Shown: positions 29,794 through 40,114, numbered from the stretch's first letter. The stretch is DNA of 64,000 nt from Carideicomes alvinocaridis (GCA_005473895.2 SRJI02000013.1:35571-99570), one strand, 5' to 3'. Numbers and translations: made by a program. The notes: generated by a model from the letters alone, not told the origin.

Positions 29794-30663
29794 ATGCAGG
29801 ACAATCAGGACGCCGAACTGTCGAGGGGGCCGCTGGATTGCGTCGAGACAAGTCGCTTTCCGCTCCATGATCCCGCGAGCGAGGCCTATCGCCAGCGGGT
29901 GGAAGAGGCCCGCGCCGACCTGGAGCGGGACGGGTGCTGCGTGCTGCGCGGGCTGATCCGGGAGGACGCGCTGGCGCAGCTGGGCGCGGAGACGCGCGCG
30001 TTGGCGCCCCATGCGCATTTCACCTCGTCGCGGGCAACGGTCTATGGCGGGCTGCCCGACAAGGCGCAGCAGCCGGGCCATCCTCTCGGCGTCGAGGTGC
30101 AGCGCGACAACGGCTTTGTCGCCGGTGACTTCATCGCCCCCGAAACCCGTATCCGGCAGCTCTATCACGCCCCGGAGTTCCGCAAATTCGTCGGCGCCTG
30201 CCTGGGCTTCGACGAGATCCACGACTTCGGCGACCCGCTGGCCCAGCTCGTGGTCAACGTGCTGCATCCGGGAACCGGCCATGGCTGGCATTTCGACAGC
30301 AACGAATTCATCGTCACGCTGCTGACCCAGCCGCCGGAAGAGGGCGGCGCCTTCGAATATTGCCCGCAAATCCGCAGCCCCCATGCGGAGAATTACGATG
30401 CGGTGGGCGACGTGCTGGAGGGCGGCACCGGTCCGGTGCGCCGGCTGGACCTGCGGCCCGGGGACCTGCAGATCTTCTTCGGCCGCTACTCGCTGCACCG
30501 GGTGACCGAGGTGAAGGGCGGGACCGACCGCCACACGGTGATCTTCGCCTATTCCCGCGAGCCGGGCCAGCTGGGCAATCCCGAGAAGACGCGCCAGATC
30601 TTCGGCCGCGTCACCGAGGGCCATTCCGAAGAGCGTCGCCGTGCCGACGGGCTGACCGGCTGA
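29794..30663 (+). CDS. 2-oxoglutarate/Fe(II)-dependent oxygenase, HalD/BesD-like fold
   Basis: 289 residues. The iron triad is His166, Asp168 (GHGWHFDSNEF) and His235 (RYSLHRVTEV), with Arg246 (DRHTVIFAYS) placed to bind 2-oxoglutarate. The context resembles the HalD/BesD group that acts on free amino acids. Halogenases of that group replace the Asp by Gly; Asp168 here argues for hydroxylation. Substrate unknown. RBS AGGAG 9 bases before ATG. The M24 gene follows after 10 bases and the LysR gene after that, so the three are one operon. It probably takes part in the same catabolic route as the divergent Rieske system (inference). Confidence 0.7.
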   Translation: MQDNQDAELSRGPLDCVETSRFPLHDPASEAYRQRVEEARADLERDGCCVLRGLIREDALAQLGAETRALAPHAHFTSSRATVYGGLPDKAQQPGHPLGVEVQRDNGFVAGDFIAPETRIRQLYHAPEFRKFVGACLGFDEIHDFGDPLAQLVVNVLHPGTGHGWHFDSNEFIVTLLTQPPEEGGAFEYCPQIRSPHAENYDAVGDVLEGGTGPVRRLDLRPGDLQIFFGRYSLHRVTEVKGGTDRHTVIFAYSREPGQLGNPEKTRQIFGRVTEGHSEERRRADGLTG

Positions 30664-30673
30664 GGAGGCAGGC

Positions 30674-31972
30674 ATGATGGACGACCACCCCAACCTCCGC
30701 GAAGCGCCCGACCGGGTCGAGATCGACACCAACCTGCCGAAGGTGGCCAATCGCACCACGTCGCAGATCGACAGCATCCCGCTCGATTTCGACGAGGTGG
30801 CGTTGCGCACGAAACGGCTGGCCCGCACGCGCGAGATGATGCGGGAGAACGGCCTCGACGCGGTCCTGCTGTTTGACCCCTACAACCAGCGATACGCGAC
30901 CGGGTCCCGCAACATGTTCGGGTATTTCCTGCGCAACTCCACCCGCTACATCTACATCCCGCTCGAGGGGGACGTGATCCTGTTCGAGTATCCGGGCAGC
31001 GCGCATATCTCAACCTGGCTCGAGACGATCCAGGATTCGCGCGAGTCCAAGGTCGTCTTCGCCTCGGTGAACGGACGGGACCGCGACGTGCTCAAGCCCT
31101 TCGCGACCGAGATCGCCGCGCTGATGCGGCAGGATTGCGGGGAAGGCAACCTGCGCGTGGGGATGGACCGCTGCTCTCATACGCTGGCCCTGGCGCTGGA
31201 AGCCGAGGGGCTGGAGGTCGAGGATTGCATGCAGATGATCCTGCACACCCGCCGCATCAAGCTGCCCGAGGAGGTGGCCTGCCTCGCCCTTTCCATGTCG
31301 GCGGTGGAGACCGCGGTGTGGAACGTGGAGAAGAAGATCGATCCCGGGGTGAGCGAGAACGAGCTCTTTGCCGAGATGTATCACGGCGTGCTGCTGGGCG
31401 GCGGCGAATTCATCGAGACGCGCCTGCTCAGCTCCGGGCCCAAGACGAACCCGTGGTTCAACGAGGCCGGGGCGCGGGTGCTTCGGCCCGGCGACCTGCT
31501 GGCGCTCGACACCGACACGATCGGGGTCAACGGCTATTACGCCGACATCTCGCGCACCTTCCATTGCGCGCCGGGCCGGCCGAGCGGCTACCAGAAGTCG
31601 CTCTACAAGATGTCCTGGGAGCAGATCCAGCACAACGCCTCGATCGCCAAGCCGGGCATGACCTTCCGCGAGATCGCCGAGAAGGCGTGGAAGATCCCCG
31701 AGCGCTTCTACGATCTGCGCTACCCCTCGATCATTCACGGCGTGGGGATGCACGGGGAAAAGCCGATCATCGCCCACGCCGCCGATCTCGACCGCTATAC
31801 CGGGGACGGCGTGCTGGAGACCGGCATGGTGATCAGCGTGGAAAGCTATATCGGCGAACCCGGCGGTGCCGAGGGCGTCAAGCTGGAGGACCAGTTCCTG
31901 GTGACCGAGACCGGGCTTCAGCCGATGTCGGACTACCCGTTTGACGATTCCCTCCTGACGCGCGAGGTATAG
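30674..31972 (+). CDS. M24-family metallohydrolase-like protein, related to DMSP lyase DddP
   Basis: 432 residues with an N-terminal creatinase-like domain and a C-terminal pita-bread domain. From the DddP sequence as I recall it, the alignment is ungapped over the metal site: Asp279, Asp281, Asp291, His355, Glu390 and Glu405 match the six DddP metal ligands at a constant offset of 16. GGGEFIETRLLSSGPKTNPW is also nearly the same. The residue equivalent to the proposed DddP catalytic base Asp377 is Gly361 (HGVGMHGEKP), so DMSP lyase activity is doubtful. It may be a peptidase, a C-N hydrolase like creatinase, or a lyase for another substrate. RBS AGGAGG. Confidence 0.7.
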   Translation: MMDDHPNLREAPDRVEIDTNLPKVANRTTSQIDSIPLDFDEVALRTKRLARTREMMRENGLDAVLLFDPYNQRYATGSRNMFGYFLRNSTRYIYIPLEGDVILFEYPGSAHISTWLETIQDSRESKVVFASVNGRDRDVLKPFATEIAALMRQDCGEGNLRVGMDRCSHTLALALEAEGLEVEDCMQMILHTRRIKLPEEVACLALSMSAVETAVWNVEKKIDPGVSENELFAEMYHGVLLGGGEFIETRLLSSGPKTNPWFNEAGARVLRPGDLLALDTDTIGVNGYYADISRTFHCAPGRPSGYQKSLYKMSWEQIQHNASIAKPGMTFREIAEKAWKIPERFYDLRYPSIIHGVGMHGEKPIIAHAADLDRYTGDGVLETGMVISVESYIGEPGGAEGVKLEDQFLVTETGLQPMSDYPFDDSLLTREV

Positions 31973-31991
31973 AAGGAACGGCAGACCGGCG

Positions 31992-32882
31992 GTGACATTG
32001 GCCAGACGACTTCCCCCTTTCGCGGCGATGCGCGCCTTCGAAGCCACGGCGCGGAAGGGCTCGCTTCAGGATGCGAGCGACGAGCTGCTGATCTCCGCCT
32101 CGGCCGTCAGCCACCAGATCAAGTCGCTGGAGATCTTCCTGGGCGTCAAGCTGTTCGTTCGCAAGGCGAAGGGGCTCGAGCTGACGACGGAGGGCGCGGC
32201 CTATTTCGAGCAGCTGGCCGAGGCGCTGGACCGGATGGACGCGGCCACCCGCCGGACGGAGGCGGCGCGGGATACCGGCGCCATCAAGATCCGGGTCTTC
32301 CAGTCCTTCGCCCAGCTCTGGCTGATCCCGCGCCTCGCCGGGTTCATGTCCTCCAATCCCGACATCCCGGTGCAGTTCACATCCCGCGGCGAGGACGAGG
32401 CCCTGGGTGGCAGCGACGTGGACCTGGCGGTGGTCTATGCCGATGCGCCACCGGCGGAATTCATCTGCGACCGGCTGATCGAGGAAGAGATATTTCCGGT
32501 CTGCGCCCCCGACTACCTTGCCGGGGCGGAGCCGCTCGAGACCGCGCAGGATGTCTTTGCCCATTGCCTGATCGGCTGCGACCTGGTGGCCGACGAATGG
32601 CAGGGATGGATGAGCGGCGCGGGGGTCGCCCCGGGCAACAAGCGGCCGCAGCTGATGTTCGACACCCGCTCGCAGGTGCTGCAGGCGGCGGTGGAGGGGC
32701 TGGGCCTTGCCATGAACCGCAGCCCGTTCGGCGAGGGGCTGCTTCGCAGCGGCAAGCTGGTGGCGCCGTTCGGGCACAAGCAGGTGACCGGCTTTGCCTA
32801 TTACCTCGTCGCGCCCGAACGCTCGGATACCCGTCCGGCGGTCAAGCGGCTGCGGGCGTGGCTCCTGTCGCAGATCGCCTGA
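31992..32882 (+). CDS. LysR-type regulator, GcvA-like
   Basis: 296 residues. N-terminal winged helix (RLPPFAAMRAFEATARKGSL, SASAVSHQIKSLE, LTTEGAAYFEQLAEALD), then a periplasmic-binding-protein-like effector domain (IKIRVFQSFAQLWLIPRL, DVDLAVVYADAPP, FGEGLLRSGKLVAPFGH) of the GcvA subgroup. Third gene of the plus-strand operon, 19 bases after the M24 gene, GTG start with a distant AAGGAA. It probably controls the operon it belongs to or the facing Rieske operon. Its end meets the Rieske gene across a hairpin. Confidence 0.88.
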   Translation: MTLARRLPPFAAMRAFEATARKGSLQDASDELLISASAVSHQIKSLEIFLGVKLFVRKAKGLELTTEGAAYFEQLAEALDRMDAATRRTEAARDTGAIKIRVFQSFAQLWLIPRLAGFMSSNPDIPVQFTSRGEDEALGGSDVDLAVVYADAPPAEFICDRLIEEEIFPVCAPDYLAGAEPLETAQDVFAHCLIGCDLVADEWQGWMSGAGVAPGNKRPQLMFDTRSQVLQAAVEGLGLAMNRSPFGEGLLRSGKLVAPFGHKQVTGFAYYLVAPERSDTRPAVKRLRAWLLSQIA

Positions 32883-32886
32883 AGCG

Positions 32887-32912
32887 GGGGGCGGCGGCGC
32901 GGCACCGCCCCC
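32887..32912. terminator. Shared hairpin between convergent LysR and Rieske genes
   Basis: 8-bp stem GGGGGCGG / CCGCCCCC with a 10-base loop filling the 36-base gap between two stop codons. No T-tract. Confidence 0.45.
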
Positions 32913-32918
32913 GGCAGC

Positions 32919-34115
32919 TCAGATCATCGCCAGGTAGCCCTGGTAGAACCCGGTGATGCCCCATTCCATGTCGGCCAGCGGGCCGGGGCGGAAATGGTGG
33001 GAATTCACGCCGCTCTGGTTGTGGCGGATGATCCGCTCGTCGTCGAGCGAGGTGACGTGCCACAGCCAGGTCAGATCCTCGACCGAGTAGTCGCGACCTT
33101 CCTCGGCGTCGCCGCGCACCATCCAGACCAGCTCGATATCCGTCTCCTGGAGCCCGCGGGGGATGAAGCGATAGCCAAGCAGGTGATCGGCATAGACGAG
33201 GAAATTGTTCAGCGGCCCCACCTGGATGTCGGTCGCGCCGCCATCGAGGCCGGTGAGCGCGCCCAGCGTCGGGGCGAGCGCATGGCCGTCGCGGCTGCCG
33301 GTCTCGTAACCGGGATAGAGCGGGTAGCGGCGGTAATAGACATCGGCGCCCGGCGCCGGCGCATTGGGGCCCGTCTGGTCCATCTCCTCGACCGGCAGGC
33401 CGATCTCGCGGGACCGCTCCTGCAGGGGCGCCATCAGGCGGTCCATCTGCTCGGGTGCCTTGAGCGTGTGCGACCGCGCGTATTCCTTGTGGGACGGGGC
33501 GCAATGGTAGCATTCCATGTAATTCTCGAGCGCCAGCTTCCAGTTGGCCGGCACCGGGTAGGTCCGCTTGGCGGCGATCTTGAGGTTGTCGAGGCCGAAG
33601 GGCTCTGCCAGTGGCGCAAGCTTCGCAAGGCCCGCATCGATCGGCGGGGGGCTGTCGGACGCGCAGACGAAGATCAGCCCCTGGAAGACGCGCAGCTGCG
33701 CCGGGAACAACCCGTATTCGCCCGGGTCGAAATCCGGCCCCATCGCCCGGCCCGCGCGCAGCTGGCCCGAAAGGTCGAAGGTCCAGGCGTGGTAGGGGCA
33801 CACGAAGCTGCGGGCGCTGCCGCTCTGCTCCACGCAGACCCGCGAGCCGCGGTGGCGGCAGACATTGAGATGGGCGCGGATCTCGCCGTCGCGGTCCCGC
33901 ACGACGATGATGGATTCCGGGCCGTAGTCGAACAGGAAGTAGTCGCCGGGCTCGGGGATCTGGCTGACATGCCCGGCCCAGAGCCAGCTTTGGTTCCAGT
34001 AGGCGGCGATGTCGTGGTCGTAGACCTCGCGCGACGTGTAGAAGGCGCGGGGCAGGGCGTGCCCCTCCACGTAGTCCTTCTTCAGGTCGACGATTTCCGC
34101 TGGGCGTTGTTGCAT
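32919..34115 (-). CDS. Rieske non-heme iron oxygenase alpha subunit, quaternary-amine type
   Basis: 398 residues. Rieske [2Fe-2S] site Cys86-x-His88 and Cys106-x2-His109 (VCRHRGSRVC, VCPYHAWTFD). The mononuclear iron site is Glu201-x2-His204-x4-His209 (ENYMECYHCAPSHK). Most Rieske oxygenases have Asp where Glu201 is. Glu occurs in carnitine oxygenase CntA, and the segment resembles glycine betaine and stachydrine demethylases. It likely removes one methyl group from a quaternary amine. No dedicated reductase is encoded beside it, so electrons must come from elsewhere or from the adjacent flavoprotein. It is the last gene of the minus-strand operon, 4 bases after the flavoprotein gene. Confidence 0.82.
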   Translation of the reverse strand: MQQRPAEIVDLKKDYVEGHALPRAFYTSREVYDHDIAAYWNQSWLWAGHVSQIPEPGDYFLFDYGPESIIVVRDRDGEIRAHLNVCRHRGSRVCVEQSGSARSFVCPYHAWTFDLSGQLRAGRAMGPDFDPGEYGLFPAQLRVFQGLIFVCASDSPPPIDAGLAKLAPLAEPFGLDNLKIAAKRTYPVPANWKLALENYMECYHCAPSHKEYARSHTLKAPEQMDRLMAPLQERSREIGLPVEEMDQTGPNAPAPGADVYYRRYPLYPGYETGSRDGHALAPTLGALTGLDGGATDIQVGPLNNFLVYADHLLGYRFIPRGLQETDIELVWMVRGDAEEGRDYSVEDLTWLWHVTSLDDERIIRHNQSGVNSHHFRPGPLADMEWGITGFYQGYLAMI

Positions 34116-34119
34116 GTCG

Positions 34120-36177
34120 TCACCATTCGTTCAGGGCTGGGATTTCGCGGCGGAAGAGCTGGCTGTCGATCTCTTCCGGAGTGCGTTCGAAGTCGCGCGC
34201 CGCCTTGTGGCCGGAATAGACCGCGTCGGCAATCAGGCCGGGGGCATGCGCGTCACCGATAAGCTGCAGATGGCGCAGCGCGCCGGGCGCCTCGCGCAAG
34301 GCCTCGTGGAGCGTGGTGTCGCGTTCGCGCTCTGTCACCAGCACGACGCTTTCGCAGTCGAGGCTGCGCTCGCGCCCGGTATAGACGCAGGCGGCGCGGC
34401 AGCCGTCCTCGTCAACGCGGCTTACCGCGTGGCCGGTGACGAGGGTCACGCCGCTTTCGATCAGCGACGCCTGGATGCGCTCCTGCTCGAGCGTGTAGGC
34501 GGTGAAGGGCGAGACCACGGGCGCCGGCGTGACGAAGGTCACGTCGAGCCCCCGCGCGGCGAGCTGCCCGGCGATGACCCCGGCAAGGTAGCCCTGGTCG
34601 TCGTCGTGGATCACCACCTTGCCCGCCGGGGGCAGGCGCCCCGCCATGATGTCGTCCGGCGTGAACACCCGGGCGCCCGGCGCGATCGGAAGGCCGCGGC
34701 GGGCGCTACGGCCCTTTCCGTCGCGCCGCCAGCGTGCGCCGGTCGCGAGAAAGACGTTGGGGATGCCGAGCTCGTGGATCTCGGCGGCGGAAAGCGGGCT
34801 TTCGAGGAAGATCTCGGCATTGGCCCGCTGGCGCAGATCGGCGACGCGGTAATCCGAGACCCGCTTCCAGGCGGACAGGCCGGGCAGGTCGCCCTCGCGC
34901 AGGGCCCGGCCGCCCAGGCTGTCGCCCGCCTCGGCCAGGGTGACGTGATAGCCGCGCCGGGCGAGCTGCATCGCGCATTCCAGCCCCGCGGGCCCGGCCC
35001 CGACGACGAGCGCCTGGTCTTCGTCGCCCTTCGGCTCGATCTTCTCGGGGTGCCAGCCGCGGCGCCATTCCTCGCCCATGGTGGGGTTCTGGGTGCAGCG
35101 GATCGGCACGCCCAGGGTGTCGGCCGAGACGCAGATGTTGCAGCCGATGCATTCGCGGATGTCCTCGACCCGATCCTGGGCGATCTTTTCCGGCAGGAAC
35201 GGGTCCGAGATCGACGGGCGGGCGGCGCCGATCAGGTCGAGCACGCCCTTTCGGACCAACGAGGCCATCATGTCCGGCGACGTGAAGCGGCCGACGCCGA
35301 CCACGGGCTTGCTGGTGACCTGCTTGACGAAATCGATGTAGCCGGTCTGGTAGCCCTCGCTCGGGGCGAAGCGGCTGGTCGCGGAATCGTTCGGCCAGCC
35401 GGCGACGTTGACGTCCCAGAGATCCGGCATCTCGGCCAGCAGCTCCACGACGGCGCGGCCTTCCTCGGCGGATTGCATCGCGTCCGGGCCCGCCATCTCG
35501 TCGACGGCAAAGCGGAAGGCCACGGCACAGCGGTCGCCCACCGCCTCCAGCGTGTCCTGCAGCAATTCGCGGGTCAGGCGCAGCCGGTTCTCGAGCGATC
35601 CGCCATATTCGTCGCTGCGGTCGTTGTATTGCGGCAGCAGGAAGTGATGCGCGAGCGTCATGTGGTGCCCGGCATAGACGTAGATGATGTCGAAGCCCGC
35701 ATCGCGCGCCCGCAGCGCCGCGTCGCGGTGCCAGCGCCGCAGGTCGCGGATGTCGCTCTTGTCCATGGCGCGGGCCTGCTTCGGAAAGCCGCCGTCGATC
35801 GCGGTCTCGGAGGGGGCCAGCGACGGTGCGCGGCTGAGCCAGTTGGGCGCGCTCTGGCCGTTATGGGCAAGCTCGATCCCGGCAAGCGACCCGTGGGCAT
35901 GGATCGCCTCGGTGGTCAGGCGCAGCGCCGGCACGTCGCGGTCATCCCAGAGCCTGCCCTCGGCATAGGGGGACAGGTCCGAGGTGGGGTGGATCTCGGT
36001 CTCCTGGTTGCAGACGACGCCCCAGCCGCCCTCCGCCTTCATGCCGCGCACGGCGGCCTCCGCGCGCGGGCGGAGATGCCCCATGCCGTCGCAATGGGGC
36101 ACCTGGTAGAATCTGTTGCGTGTCTCGACCGGGCCGATCTTCACCGGCTCGAAAAGCACGGAATACCTGTTCGCCAT
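34120..36177 (-). CDS. FMN/[4Fe-4S]/FAD oxidoreductase, trimethylamine-dehydrogenase / StcD / DgcA-like demethylase
   Basis: 685 residues. An old-yellow-enzyme TIM barrel (1 to about 335: SVLFEPVKIGPVETRNRFYQ, GIELAHNGQSAP, DEYGGSLENRLRL) is followed by the cluster site CIGCNICVSADTLG with a further Cys in IRCTQNP, then an FAD/NAD-binding half (ALVVGAGPAGLECAMQLARR, GVIAGQLAARGLDVTFV). This is the layout of trimethylamine dehydrogenase, dimethylglycine demethylase DgcA and N-methylproline demethylase StcD. With the Rieske enzyme it suggests sequential demethylation: the Rieske enzyme acts on the quaternary amine and this enzyme on the tertiary amine (inference). Start ATG 36177. Confidence 0.82.
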   Translation of the reverse strand: MANRYSVLFEPVKIGPVETRNRFYQVPHCDGMGHLRPRAEAAVRGMKAEGGWGVVCNQETEIHPTSDLSPYAEGRLWDDRDVPALRLTTEAIHAHGSLAGIELAHNGQSAPNWLSRAPSLAPSETAIDGGFPKQARAMDKSDIRDLRRWHRDAALRARDAGFDIIYVYAGHHMTLAHHFLLPQYNDRSDEYGGSLENRLRLTRELLQDTLEAVGDRCAVAFRFAVDEMAGPDAMQSAEEGRAVVELLAEMPDLWDVNVAGWPNDSATSRFAPSEGYQTGYIDFVKQVTSKPVVGVGRFTSPDMMASLVRKGVLDLIGAARPSISDPFLPEKIAQDRVEDIRECIGCNICVSADTLGVPIRCTQNPTMGEEWRRGWHPEKIEPKGDEDQALVVGAGPAGLECAMQLARRGYHVTLAEAGDSLGGRALREGDLPGLSAWKRVSDYRVADLRQRANAEIFLESPLSAAEIHELGIPNVFLATGARWRRDGKGRSARRGLPIAPGARVFTPDDIMAGRLPPAGKVVIHDDDQGYLAGVIAGQLAARGLDVTFVTPAPVVSPFTAYTLEQERIQASLIESGVTLVTGHAVSRVDEDGCRAACVYTGRERSLDCESVVLVTERERDTTLHEALREAPGALRHLQLIGDAHAPGLIADAVYSGHKAARDFERTPEEIDSQLFRREIPALNEW

Positions 36178-36220
36178 CGCCGCAGGCCCCTGGTTCGTGA
36201 ATGTCTGTTGCTGCTCGACG

Positions 36221-36250
36221 GGGCGGGCCGGACGCTGTGCCGGCCCGCCC
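36221..36250 (-). other. Strong intra-operon hairpin between the binding-protein gene and the flavoprotein gene
   Basis: Exact 11-bp stem GGGCGGGCCGG / CCGGCCCGCCC with an 8-base loop, just after the binding-protein stop on the minus strand and with no T-tract. It probably protects the upstream mRNA or lowers downstream expression rather than ending transcription. Confidence 0.55.
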
Positions 36251-36260
36251 GGTGGCCGGA

Positions 36261-37318
36261 TCAGAAGCCGGCCTTGATGCGCTCGTATTCCTGCAGCATC
36301 CGCGCTTCGAGTTCCGGCTCCACCGCGTCGAAGAACAGCGTGCCCTCGAAGAAGTCCTCGGCGTCGGAGAAGCCGTAGGTCTTCACCAGCTCCGGGTCGG
36401 CCGCCTCGAAGGCGTCGCCGTTGGCATGGCCGTAGCCCCAGGATTCGATGATGTACTTGCCGCTGGCCGCGTCGGTCAGGGCGTTGAGCATGTCGTAGAC
36501 CTGCGCATCGGAGGCGGTGGAGCCCTTCAGGTGGACATAGCCGCAGACCCAGGTCGCGATGCCCTTGTCTTCGCCGCGCATCATGCGGGCCGGCGTGTCG
36601 TTCCAGATCAGGTTCAGCTCGGTCTGGTTCCAGGCCCAGCCCATCGCCACTTCGCCGCTGGCCAGCGCCTGGTCAAGCTGACCGGGATCGGACCAGTAGA
36701 ACCGCACGTTCGGATGGACCTTGCGAAGGAAGTCCGACGCCTTCTGGAACTGCGCGTCGCTCATGTGGGTGTAATCCTCGGCCGAGCCGGTCGCGAGTGC
36801 CGCCATGGCATAGGCGCTCGGGGCGCCGTCGGGCAGGGCGACCTTGCCGGCGTTCGCGGGATCGGCGAGCGCCTGGAGCGAAATCTCGCTCTCGTCCACC
36901 TTGTCGGTGCGGTAGATGAGGCCGGTATTGCCCCAGTCGAAGGGCACCATCCAGGTCTCGCCGTCGAAGGTGACCCCGTCCACGTCGCGGATCGCCGGCA
37001 GGATCGCGTCCCAGTTCTCGATCTTGTCGGTGTCGATGGGCTGGATCAGGCCGGCGGCCGCCCACTTGCGGGTGGCGTCGGTGCAGGGATGGGCGAGATC
37101 GGCCTCGAAGCCCGACTGGAGCTTGGTGAACGCCTCGTCCTGGCTGCCGAAGAAGGTGTAGGAGGGGGCACTGCCATGCTTCTCCACGTAGCTTCCGAAA
37201 AAGCCGGGATCCTCGTAGCCCGACCAGTCGAAGACCGTCAGCTCGTCGCCGGCAGCGAGGGCGGGGCCAGCCAGGAGGGCGGCCGCCGCGGCGGCGCCGC
37301 GCAGGGTGGTGCAGGTGT

Positions 37319-37322
<4 letters not shown>
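36261..37322 (-). CDS. Polyamine-type ABC transporter substrate-binding protein
   Basis: 353 residues, periplasmic. Signal peptide about 1-23 (ending GPALAAGDE). The mature protein starts with LTVFDWSGYEDPGF, as in PotD/PotF family members, and has MVPFDWGNTGLIYRTD, GEVAMGWAWNQTE and a C-terminal FFDAVEPELEARMLQEYERI. Several tryptophans (WSGY, FYWSDP, GWAWNQ) suit cation-pi binding of a cationic methylated ligand, but the ligand is unknown. ATGA overlap with the ATPase gene. It belongs to the importer-demethylase operon. Confidence 0.85.
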
Positions 37323-38435
<1,113 letters not shown>

Positions 38436-38446
<11 letters not shown>

Positions 38447-39260
38447 CTCGGGACTCCTTTCTGGCGCCCTGGCCGGTCGCCGCCCGGCGCCGGAAATACT
38501 CGGCGGTCAGCAGCAGCAGCACGGAAAAGGCCAGCAGAAGCGACCCCAGCGCCAGGGTGTTGGGTAGCTTTGCGGGAAAGCGGATCTGGCTCCAGATATA
38601 GACCGGCAGGGTGGGCCGGTTTCCGGACAGGAAGAACGCCAGGACGAATTCGTCGAAAGAGACGGTGAAGGTCACCAGCAGGCTGGAGACGATGCCCGGG
38701 CCGATGATCGGCATGGTCACCCGGCGGAAGACGCCGATCGTGGTCTCGCCCAGGTCGTAGGCCGCTTCCTCGAGCGCCGGATCGAATTCGTCGAACGCCG
38801 ATTTGAGGATCGACACGGCGAAGGGCACGGTGAGGAAGGTATGACCCAGGATCACCGCGGGCAGCGATGGTCTGAGCCCCAGGAACAGGAACAGGACAAG
38901 CATGGAGGAGGCAACGATGATGCCCGGAATGACCAGCGGCAGCATCACGATCCCTTCCGAGATCTCGCGCCCGAAGAACCTGTGCCGGACATAGGCGCGG
39001 GCCGCAAACAGCCCCAGGACCGTGCTCAGCACCGCGGTCGATCCGCCGACGATGACGCTGTTGGCGAGCGAATGCAGCAGGGTATCGGCCTCGCCCAGCT
39101 GGGCGTACCAGTCCAGCGTGAAGCCCTTGATCGGGAAGGCCACGATGGTGCCTTCGCTGAACGAAAAGAGCGGCAGCAGCAGGACGGGCAGGTAGAGAAA
39201 GGCCAGGTAGAGCGCGGCATAGGTGCCGAGACCTGGCAGGAGGCGTCTGAGGCGTTTCAT
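38436..39260 (-). CDS. ABC transporter permease, PotC-like
   Basis: 274 residues, six membrane segments. The cytoplasmic coupling loop is EEAAYDLGETTIGVFRRVTM with Glu-Ala-Ala and Gly at the usual spacing. Start LPGLGTYAALYLAFLYLPVLLL, C-terminus basic. ATGA overlap with the other permease. The last codons overlap the ATPase gene start. Confidence 0.92.
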
Positions 39261-40114
39261 CGGATGCGGCTCCCCAGGAAACGGAGCAGGAGGACATAGC
39301 CCACGGCCACGATCCCCACGGTCACCATCGCCAGAAGCGACAGCGTGGCCCCGAGCGGCCAGTCGTTGGCCGGGCCGAACTGCACCTGGATGAGATTGGC
39401 GATCATCTTGCCGTCCGCCCCGCCGACCAGCGCCGGCGTCACGTAGTCGCCGACCGTGGGGATGAAGATGATCAGGCTCGACGAGATGATGCCGGGAATG
39501 GTCAGCGGCAGGGTCACGCGGAAGAACCTCTCCAGCTTGCCACTGCCGAGATCCGTGGCGGCCTCCAGCAGGCGGCGATCGATCTTCTGCAGCGACACGT
39601 AGATCGGCAGGATCGCGAAGGGCGCCCAGGCATGGGCGAGGGTCAGCACGACGGCAAACTCGTTGTAGAGCAGCCAGGTCATCGGCTCGTGGATGAGACC
39701 CAGGCCCTGAAGCCCGGAATTCAGCAGCCCGTTGAAGCCCAGGATGAGCTTCCACGCGAAGACCCGGAGCAGGTAGCTGGTCCAGAACGGGATGGTGATG
39801 AGCAGCAGCCAGAGCGCCTTGCGCTCGGTCCGGAAGGCGATGAAATAGGCGATCGGATAGGCCAGCAGGACCGTCATCAGCGTGACCAGCGCCGCGATCC
39901 AGACCGAGCGGAAAAGCAGGTGCCGGACCAGCGGGTCGCCGATGGCCGACCGGTAATTCTCCCAGGTGAGGCTGTGGTCGATGGCGACGTAGGTCTGGGT
40001 CCAGAAACTGTAGGCGACCAGCATGCCCAGGGGCGCCACCACCAGCAGGCCGACATAGAGCGTCGCCGGCGCGCCCAGGGCGAGACCTTTCGATGTATCG
40101 GTGCGCAGCGGCAC
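39257..40114 (-). CDS. ABC transporter permease, PotB-like
   Basis: 285 residues, six membrane segments, with coupling loop LEAATDLGSGKLERFFRVTL. First gene of the minus-strand operon, GTG start preceded by GAGGAG at 6-7 bases. Its promoter overlaps the palindrome at 40165-40188. Pairing of PotB- and PotC-like permeases with one binding protein and one ATPase is the normal layout of polyamine and opine-type importers. Confidence 0.92.
   Translation of the reverse strand: MPLRTDTSKGLALGAPATLYVGLLVVAPLGMLVAYSFWTQTYVAIDHSLTWENYRSAIGDPLVRHLLFRSVWIAALVTLMTVLLAYPIAYFIAFRTERKALWLLLITIPFWTSYLLRVFAWKLILGFNGLLNSGLQGLGLIHEPMTWLLYNEFAVVLTLAHAWAPFAILPIYVSLQKIDRRLLEAATDLGSGKLERFFRVTLPLTIPGIISSSLIIFIPTVGDYVTPALVGGADGKMIANLIQVQFGPANDWPLGATLSLLAMVTVGIVAVGYVLLLRFLGSRIR

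Noticed and set aside
29794..30663. Radical halogenase of the BesD type
   Set aside because: The iron-binding Asp168 is present; halogenases need Gly or Ala at that position to make room for chloride.
30674..31972. Calling this gene dddP (DMSP lyase)
   Set aside because: The metal site matches, but the proposed catalytic Asp is Gly361 and no other DMSP genes are near. Only a DddP-like M24 protein is supported.
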